Shown: positions 1 through 6,600 of the stretch, one piece after another | How positions within the stretch are numbered: position 1 is the stretch's first letter | How the letters are laid out: each line of letters starts with the position of its first letter | Source: TMED27 sp037969235 | GTDB lineage: Bacteria; Pseudomonadota; Alphaproteobacteria; Micavibrionales; Micavibrionaceae | NCBI GenBank assembly: GCA_037969235.1 | Contig: JBBKXA010000044.1 | Location: 1-26,219 of the forward strand | Direction of reading: 5' to 3' | DNA length: 26,219 nucleotides | Made by a program: the position numbers and the translations under genes | Notes under the pieces: model-generated | Told to the model about the DNA's origin: nothing | Databases searched by the model: none | Seen by the model: the letters and a program-made list of their open reading frames with translations, nothing else

Positions 1-47
1 GTATAAGGCTATAGGATCTATTTCAGTATGCAAAGAGAAAGAAATCA

Positions 48-1892
48 TCACTCATCGCCCATCTTCAACGCCGCTATAAACGCACTCTGCGGGATATCCA
101 CATTCCCGTATTGGCGCATTTTTGCTTTTCCTTTCTTTTGCTTATCGAGCAGCTTCTTCTTGCGGCTGATATCGCCGCCGTAGCATTTGGCCGTTACATC
201 TTTGCGCATCGCGCTGACATTCTCTCGCGCAATAATCTTCCCGCCAATCGCGGCCTGTATCGCGATTTTAAACATCTGGCGCGGAATCAAATCCTTTAAA
301 CGCTCACACATGCCCCGTCCACGCGCTTCCGCGCTGTCTTGATGCACAATCATCGCGAGCGCATCCACTGGCTCCTCATTCACACGAATTTCCAGCTTCA
401 CCAGCTTGTTTTCGCCATAGCCATCCAGCTCATAATCAAAGCTCGCATAGCCTTTGGAAATGCTTTTAAGGCGATCATAAAAATCAAACACAACCTCGTT
501 GAGCGGCAAGCGATAAACCAGCATCGCGCGTCCACCCGCATAAGTAAGGTCAACCTGCACCCCGCGTCGTTCCTGACACAGCTGAAGCAACCCGCCCAAA
601 TATTCATCGGGCACAAGGATGGTGGCCTTGATCCAAGGCTCTTCAATACTTTCAATCCGCTGAACCTCTGGCATATCCACGGGATTATAAAGCTCAATCT
701 GTGTGCCATTGGTGAGGTTGATTTTATAAACTACACTCGGCGCTGTGGGGATAAGGTCAAGATCAAATTCGCGCTCTAACCGCTCTTGGATGATCTCCAT
801 ATGCAGCAATCCCAAAAATCCGCAACGAAAACCAAGGCCGAGCGCTTGTGAGCTTTCCATCTCGTAAAACAAAGACGCATCATTCAATCGCACTTTACCC
901 AGCGAATCGCGCAACTTTTCAAAATCTCCTGCATCCGCCGGATAGAAAGAGCAAAACACCATCGGCACGCTCGGCTTAAACCCGGGAAGCTTATCGCTAC
1001 ACGGCTTGCGCTCGTCCGTGATCGTATCGCCAACATTGGTTTCACTAATATCTTTAATGCTCGCGGTGATAAAGCCCATCTCACCGGGGCCAAGCGCGTC
1101 CAACTCAACCTTTTTCGGGGTGAACATACCCACGCGGTCAATCTCACGCGTTGCGCCATTGGACATGAATTTAATCTTCTGCCCTTTGCGTAAATACCCA
1201 TCCATAACCCGCACCAACACAACCACGCCGAGATAAGTATCATACCAACTATCAACCAATAAAGCCTTGGTGGGTTTTTCTGTATCGCCTTCATGCGGTG
1301 GGGGCAGGGTGGTGATAATCGCCTCCAACAGGGCAGGGATGCCCACACCTGTTTTCGCACTCACCGAAATCGCGCCAGAACAACCCAGCCCAATCACGTC
1401 TTCCACTTCGGCCTTGACCTTTTCAGGATCGGCGGCGGGCAAATCGATTTTATTAATGACAGGCACAATTTCATGATCGTTATCCAGCGCCATGTAAACA
1501 TTAGCGAGCGTTTGCGCCTCTACCCCCTGCGACGCATCCACTACAAGGATAGAGCCTTCACACGACGCAAGCGAACGCGACACTTCATAAGAAAAATCCA
1601 CATGCCCCGGCGTATCCATTAAATTAAGCTGATAGGCAATGCCATCCTTGGCAACATATTCCAAGCGCACCGTCTGTGCCTTAATGGTGATGCCGCGCTC
1701 GCGCTCAATATCGGTGTTATCAAGCACCTGCTCGCTCATCTCACGTTCCTCCAGCCCGCCACAAGTTTGGATCAAGCGATCCGCGAGCGTCGATTTCCCG
1801 TGGTCAATATGCGCGATAATCGCGAAATTGCGAATATGCGCAAGCGGCTTGGTGGATAATTTTGTGTCTGGTTTTGCAATGGGCTGTGTCAT
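48..1892 (-). CDS. lepA: Elongation factor 4 (LepA), translational GTPase
   Basis: This 614-aa protein has the full length usual for LepA/EF4, a ribosome-binding GTPase known from the family to act on the tRNA-translocation step during stress. The G domain is clear: P-loop AHIDHGKS at residues 27-34, DTPGH at 93-97 and NKID at 147-150. The lysine-rich LepA-specific C-terminal domain is present near the end (CYGGDISRKKKLLDKQKKGK). The ATG at 1892 gives a short extension of about 18 residues before the conserved core, a common length. It diverges from the I78-type gene at 1960 across only 67 bases, which must hold both promoters. It looks intact, and nothing about it is odd. I see no convincing terminator in the 47 bases after the stop. 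Confidence 0.98.
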   Translation of the reverse strand: MTQPIAKPDTKLSTKPLAHIRNFAIIAHIDHGKSTLADRLIQTCGGLEEREMSEQVLDNTDIERERGITIKAQTVRLEYVAKDGIAYQLNLMDTPGHVDFSYEVSRSLASCEGSILVVDASQGVEAQTLANVYMALDNDHEIVPVINKIDLPAADPEKVKAEVEDVIGLGCSGAISVSAKTGVGIPALLEAIITTLPPPHEGDTEKPTKALLVDSWYDTYLGVVVLVRVMDGYLRKGQKIKFMSNGATREIDRVGMFTPKKVELDALGPGEMGFITASIKDISETNVGDTITDERKPCSDKLPGFKPSVPMVFCSFYPADAGDFEKLRDSLGKVRLNDASLFYEMESSQALGLGFRCGFLGLLHMEIIQERLEREFDLDLIPTAPSVVYKINLTNGTQIELYNPVDMPEVQRIESIEEPWIKATILVPDEYLGGLLQLCQERRGVQVDLTYAGGRAMLVYRLPLNEVVFDFYDRLKSISKGYASFDYELDGYGENKLVKLEIRVNEEPVDALAMIVHQDSAEARGRGMCERLKDLIPRQMFKIAIQAAIGGKIIARENVSAMRKDVTAKCYGGDISRKKKLLDKQKKGKAKMRQYGNVDIPQSAFIAALKMGDE

Positions 1893-1959
1893 GCGCGCAA
1901 CATAGCGTGAGTGTGCACAAACCGCAAATAAATTATTCGTGCTTTGTGAAGATCAATAA

Positions 1960-2436
1960 ATGGTTTATTTTAAATCTATGGATGAAGATGACATTGAAAA
2001 TAATGGCGAAGTGCAAAAAAACGCAGAACCTCCCGCGCCGCATACGGTGGTTTTGAATCCGCGCAAAACGGTGAAGACTGGCAGCCCCGCGCTATGGCTG
2101 ATTTTTTTGGCTGTTCCTTTAACGCTGGCGTTGATCGCGGGCTTAAATCAGACCATACCGCCCGAACAAGAAGCGGCAATTGTTGCGCAAAACGCACAAG
2201 CTAGTTCCGCCTCTCAGATACCGCAAGAAACGCAGCAAGATAAAACATATCAATGTAACTTCTCACCATGGATCGGAAAACCCTTAACGCGTGATATGAT
2301 CGCCATCATTGAAAAAGCAAATCGCCCCTATCGGGTTTTAAAACCGGGGGCGATGGTTACGCAGGATTATGCACCTTCACGTATTAATCTAAATGTGGAT
2401 GATGATGGAAAAATTCTATCCGTTGGTTGTGGTTAG
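1960..2436 (+). CDS. Membrane-anchored peptidase inhibitor I78-family protein
   Basis: This 158-aa protein has three parts. Residues 1-42 are polar. A single hydrophobic segment lies at about 43-63 (ALWLIFLAVPLTLALIA). A linker rich in Gln, Ala and Ser leads to a C-terminal domain at 98-158. That domain matches the I78 inhibitor pattern: Cys99, a WIG motif at 104-106, RVLKPG at 125-130, TQDY at 134-137, the SRINLNVDDDGKI stretch and a terminal CG with Cys157. I78 proteins are known as small serine-peptidase inhibitors, usually periplasmic. The layout here suggests a domain tethered to the inner membrane and facing the periplasm (inference). The start at 1960 has a weak GAAG upstream; an ATG at 1978 is an alternative that would not affect the membrane segment. 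Its stop overlaps the stop of the 58-aa gene on the other strand. Confidence 0.8.
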   Translation: MVYFKSMDEDDIENNGEVQKNAEPPAPHTVVLNPRKTVKTGSPALWLIFLAVPLTLALIAGLNQTIPPEQEAAIVAQNAQASSASQIPQETQQDKTYQCNFSPWIGKPLTRDMIAIIEKANRPYRVLKPGAMVTQDYAPSRINLNVDDDGKILSVGCG

Positions 2437-2609
2437 GCACCCATTTTAAAAGTATCAAGGGCTTGTTCTGGGCTACTGGCTGGTTCGCATGGTTCGAAGC
2501 GTGAAGCAGTTTCACGCGACTGTCCATCCAACGTAAACTCGAAAGCCTGAGCAGTCTCAATTTTGGTGTGAAGTTGGTTTGCTGCGCTAAAAGTATCCCT
2601 TAAAACCAT
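2433..2609 (-). CDS. Hypothetical 58-aa protein behind a CtrA-like promoter
   Basis: This is a short open frame of 58 codons plus stop, starting MVLRDTFSAANQLHTK and ending ALDTFKMGA. It fills an otherwise empty 245-base gap. An AAGGAT lies right before the ATG and a GGAG about 11 bases before it, so a ribosome site is plausible. A promoter with a full CtrA box lies 44-76 bases upstream in the right orientation. The protein is soluble-looking, with one Cys and no membrane segment. I recognise no family. It converges on the I78 gene, and the two stops overlap by 4 bases. The case rests on the promoter, the ribosome site and gap-filling, not on homology. Confidence 0.55.
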   Translation of the reverse strand: MVLRDTFSAANQLHTKIETAQAFEFTLDGQSRETASRFEPCEPASSPEQALDTFKMGA

Positions 2610-2652
2610 ATCCTTATCTCTCCATCTCTCTTATGCGTTTTTCCATTAATTA

Positions 2653-2685
2653 AGTATACGCGACAAAGTCTTAACGATTGGTTAA
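2653..2685 (-). promoter_or_regulatory. CtrA-box promoter of the 58-aa gene
   Basis: Positions 2671-2685 read TTAACCAATCGTTAA on the minus strand, an exact TTAA-N7-TTAA match to the full CtrA consensus. A TATACT at 2653-2658 follows 12 bases later as a likely -10 element. This leaves a leader of about 36 bases before the 58-aa gene. The upper half-site overlaps the stop codon of the 126-aa gene at 2682. The flank GTTAAGACT is shared with the box near 9480, which argues against chance. CtrA control is inferred from the motif alone. Confidence 0.6.
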
Positions 2686-3056
2686 GATCGATGAATAATA
2701 ATCGGAATATATTTTCCCGCAACCCCTTCACCAGTGCCATCATTCAGCAAAATCGTAAGGATCTGATGAGCGTTTTGCATATATTTGGCAATCTCGGGTT
2801 TGAGGGCGAATCCGAGGTCGCGTTTTTCATCGTCATCCATGATGAAATCAAGCGTATTGGTATTCAAATCATATTCAAAAATTTTAATATCACTGCGAAA
2901 TGGTTTGTCATGAAATACAATCACGCGCCCGCCATCATCAACCGCAACCTCAAGGTGAAGCGGGTTTCCCTCTTCCACGCCTGTAACGAGGTCAACAAGC
3001 GTATTAACATCTTTACGCTGTGGTTTATAATCGTGGGTTGTTTCTTCGTCACTCAT
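2682..3056 (-). CDS. Hypothetical protein, paralog of the next gene (copy A)
   Basis: A small acidic soluble protein of 124 aa from the ATG at 3056. A TTG two codons upstream (3062) would give 126 aa and sits better behind a GTGGA, so the start is uncertain. It is a divergent paralog of the gene at 3101-3481. Shared points, in order: VIVFHDK versus VFIFHGK, an EY pair about 13-14 residues later, a DLG about 18-19 residues further on, then a region ending GKYIPI against GTFVPI followed by a His. The conserved part spans roughly the C-terminal 80 residues; the N-terminal parts do not align. There is no signal peptide or membrane segment. I recognise no family. The two genes lie in tandem, 44 bases apart, so they are probably cotranscribed. 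Confidence 0.75.
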   Translation of the reverse strand: MSDEETTHDYKPQRKDVNTLVDLVTGVEEGNPLHLEVAVDDGGRVIVFHDKPFRSDIKIFEYDLNTNTLDFIMDDDEKRDLGFALKPEIAKYMQNAHQILTILLNDGTGEGVAGKYIPIIIHRS

Positions 3057-3100
3057 GGTCAAAATTATAATCCACTTTTAATAAAAACACCATACACCCG

Positions 3101-3481
3101 TTATTTCTTATGCGTAATGGGCACGAAAGTGCCATCAACCGCCTCACCGTCTTTGGTGCGCACAATCTGTATTTCTTCGGCTTTGGTGTAATAGGGGCGG
3201 ATCATCCATTGAATTTTCACCCCCAAATCCAACACGCGCCCGTCTTTTAAAAACACATCGGTGGTGTAATCTTCTACATGATATTCCATGCGCTCTATGA
3301 TTTTGTAATCAATTTCTTTGCCATGAAAAATAAACACTTCCTTGCTCACCTTATTGCAATAAATATCCATTTCATCAGGCATGAAAAGCGAAGGCTTATC
3401 CTTGGCTTCGCCGGGTTGAAACGCATCTTTTATCCCCTTTTTCGGGGGGGCGTCATCGCTATGTGGTGTGTCACTATTCAT
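3101..3481 (-). CDS. Hypothetical protein, paralog of the previous gene (copy B)
   Basis: A 126-aa protein of mixed charge with a polar, proline-containing N-terminus (about 35 residues) followed by a compact domain. The domain starts around MDIYCNK, continues with VFIFHGKEIDYKI and ends GTFVPITHKK. That domain aligns along its length with the C-terminal domain of the neighbouring gene at 2682, which supports a tandem duplication followed by strong divergence. It has one Cys and no membrane segment. I recognise no family. It would be the first gene of a two-gene unit. The 130 bases upstream hold a 12-base palindrome and the terminator of the giant gene, so it probably has its own promoter. 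Confidence 0.75.
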   Translation of the reverse strand: MNSDTPHSDDAPPKKGIKDAFQPGEAKDKPSLFMPDEMDIYCNKVSKEVFIFHGKEIDYKIIERMEYHVEDYTTDVFLKDGRVLDLGVKIQWMIRPYYTKAEEIQIVRTKDGEAVDGTFVPITHKK

Positions 3482-3527
3482 GAATATAAAAGCCGGACGG
3501 CAAGGGGTAAACGCGATTGTAATTTAA

Positions 3528-3539
3528 CTGTTTAAACAG
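3528..3539. repeat. 12-bp perfect palindrome CTGTTTAAACAG
   Basis: The sequence CTGTTTAAACAG is its own reverse complement. It lies 46 bases upstream of the copy B start codon and directly beyond the terminator of the giant gene. It could be an operator for a dimeric regulator of the two small paralogs, or simply chance in AT-rich DNA. Confidence 0.35.
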
Positions 3540-3540
3540 C

Positions 3541-3562
3541 GAAAAAGCGCACAACGCACTTT
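3541..3562 (-). terminator. Rho-independent terminator after the 1756-aa gene
   Basis: On the minus strand an 8-base stem AAAGTGCG pairs with TGCGCTTT (two GU pairs) around a TTG loop, and the 3' arm runs straight into five T residues. It lies 53 bases after the stop of the giant gene, in the right orientation. The very short loop lowers confidence. Confidence 0.5.
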
Positions 3563-3614
3563 CCCACATTTTATAATACCACCCGCATCGCCTGCGATAA
3601 AGCTTTTCGTGTAT

Positions 3615-6600
3615 CTAGCCATTAAGCTCGACCGCCATAAATTGTTTAGGATCGTTCGCAGAATTGCCTATTTTCTCCATAATAATGAATTTATGTCCTT
3701 CACTCGTCGTAATCGCATCATGCTTCCACTCACGCGCCTCATCCATTTCAGGCGGTAGATCCGACTTGGGAATGTACATATTATCGTTCCGCGCTTGAGA
3801 AAGCGCCGCGGCCACTTGACTTGCATCGCCACCCGCTAGGTTTCTGAATTTCGTCGGAGCAAATGAAGTACCGTCTTTACGGCTTAATTGTAAGCTAAAT
3901 ATCCCGCTATCTTCTTTCGCGCTTATACCCGTGACCGCCTTTAAAACCACGGGCGTATTCACATGGGTGCGTTGCACCGTTGTATTCATGCCATTCATAC
4001 GATGAAGACCTGCACCTTGCGCAACCATAGACTCCCCCATTGCTCGTGAACGCATCGCCGAAGCCACCGCCGATGTTGATTGCCCGTCTTTTGAAAAGTG
4101 ACTATAAATTAACTTACCCATCATCGCCGCCGCCGCAATCATTATAGGTAGCTTTAATCCAAACCAGTTATTTTTTGGGGGTTTCGGACTATCATTTAAC
4201 AAACGGCTAAGACCCATAAATGCAAGAACAGCCCCACCAATTCCAAACCACATTCCACCGTTTTTTATGTCGCCATTCATGGCTTTCTGAGCAGCGCCAA
4301 ACCCAACAGTCCGCCCACCAGAAATCATATTAAACAAGCCTTCGATAGCATCAGGCGCTTTGCGATCGCCATCCCAATCAAACGGAGCCGTCGCCATTTG
4401 TCTTAAACCGCCCCAGAATTTGGATGAGCCACTGCCGCTTCCACTCGCCGCTTGGTTCATCATGTCAGCCAAAGGCGTGCGTGCACGAGTATTTTGAGGA
4501 ATATGCGGGCTACCTCCACCTCCACCACCAGCAGGCGGGGTGGCCGTGTTTTGAACACCCAAAAGATCAAGAAATGTCGGATCTTCAGGCAAAGTCGGAA
4601 GTGGCGCAACCACTCCACCACCATCGGGCGTATCCCCCCCGTCATCATCATTCTTCGCCTTCTCAGCCGCAATTCTGGCCGCCTCCGCATCCTTCGCTGC
4701 CTTTTCCGCTTCTTTTTCGGCCTCTATAGCAGCCTTCTTCGCAGAATCCTTGGCGGGCTTTGTTTCGGGATGCAAAACATTAAAGGCAGCGATCAAGTCA
4801 GCATCGGTATAATCAGTGTCTTGCGCGGCCAAAGCTTCGGCGGCTTTAAAATAACGCTCATCCGCCAGATCAACTTGTACGTTATAATTTCGATCTAAGC
4901 CCAAGTTATACAGCCTTAGCATTGCCCCTTTAGTTTGAACTTGCTCCAAACGATCAGTGATTCCTTGAGTTTGTTGCATGCTAAGATCTTTTGCGCGATC
5001 AAGACTCACGGCTCTTAGATTTTCGTTAATCTCTTCTATGTCATTTTGCAAATCATCAAGCGTATCTTGCGCTTCATCCGTGTTTTTCTGATCCGCTTTG
5101 GAAGCGCCATCGGTCTTCGAAATACGTTCCAACGTTTCAAACTCGATTTTTGCCTCATCTCGCTTGGGCAAAATCGCCTCCCGCTTCGCCTCCAAAGCCG
5201 CAATGGCTTCGTCATGCGTCATTTCGGAACCATCATCTTTTAAAAGAGGTGCGCGAGAGGGTGTTGCATTGCCGCTATACCATGCTTTTAAATCATCTAG
5301 ATTGTTGCCAATGCTTAAATCACGTGCATTTAAGCGTGTCCCATAAATACCATCTCCACCAATGTAAGGAATATTTTCAAGTGTAGTGTTTATGAATGGT
5401 ATATTTTCCAATACAGCCGCGCCCGCTCTAGCACCACCAATTATTGTGTTATCTGCTAAAAATATACCTGCATCAATAACTCCTGATGTGACGGCAGAGA
5501 TCTCTAAACCAAAGGGATCAATTTTTTCTCCAGTATAGGCTTCTAAACCCAAAACCCCGCCTGTTGAAATGGCGCCTATTGTGCCTAAAGTATAAGCCCA
5601 ATTTTTTACAGGCGTTGCACCCATAACATTAAAATTCCACGCTTCTTTTCCCAAGCGATAGAACGGGTATGCTGGTGCAGTGAGTATATTGAAAGGCGCA
5701 CGTATGATGGGCTTTCTAAATATGCTTGTTTTGCCATCAATTTCTTCCCCTTTCCAAGGAAAGTGCATGGTCATCACTTTTCTTTTATCGGCATCTTTTC
5801 CTACAGTTGTGTAGCCGCCGCCAAGATGCGCGAGCGAACGTTTCCACCAGCCTTCAGAAATGAAGAAATCTATATCTTCTTTCATAGGCGCAGACATCCA
5901 GCTATTTGGAGCAACATAGGCTCTTAATGTAATTGGCTCCTGCATAAATTTTGCATATTCGCGCAATATATCGCGGTTAGAACCCTTTTTTGTACCATGC
6001 CCAATAAAAGACCTGATGCTATCTAGTCCTTCTGTTACCTCATCCCAATAGGATCCTGAACCTAGTGTTCTAAATTTTTCCACAAAATCATCGGGAAATG
6101 TTTGAATGCGCCCTACTCCTTTTAGCCATACTAAGTTTTGTAGTCCTTGCATAAGGGTGGGTATTTCCCCATAGTCAATGACATCTTTTACGACAGTGGC
6201 AAAAGCGCTTGCGGCTTGAACATCAAAACTAATGACGCCATCTTTAGTATACTTCTCAGCAAAATTCCAAAGTTCGCCATACACCCATGCCTCCGAGTTT
6301 TCTTCAGCGTCACCTACTTTTGGTAATGGGGCGGTTTCTTTAGCGTGAAAGCCTGTAATAATTTCACGTTCGTTACGCATAAGGGCAGCAGAAGTTGTAC
6401 CCTCAGGAATTTTGTTGCGGGCATAAATATCCCAATCATAATAATTATTTGTTCTTTGTGCATCCAGCCTCAGCTTTACGCCATCAACCATTTGTCCTAA
6501 ATGAAACATTTCTTCGCTTAAAGATCGCGCAAGATTAGCTTTATTTGCACTTGGTTCAATAATGCGGTCAAGGCTCGCCGGGTCTGTTAGATCTGTTATT

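Noticed and set aside
339..779. Plus-strand frame of 146 codons inside lepA
   Set aside because: lepA is unambiguous on the other strand over the same bases.
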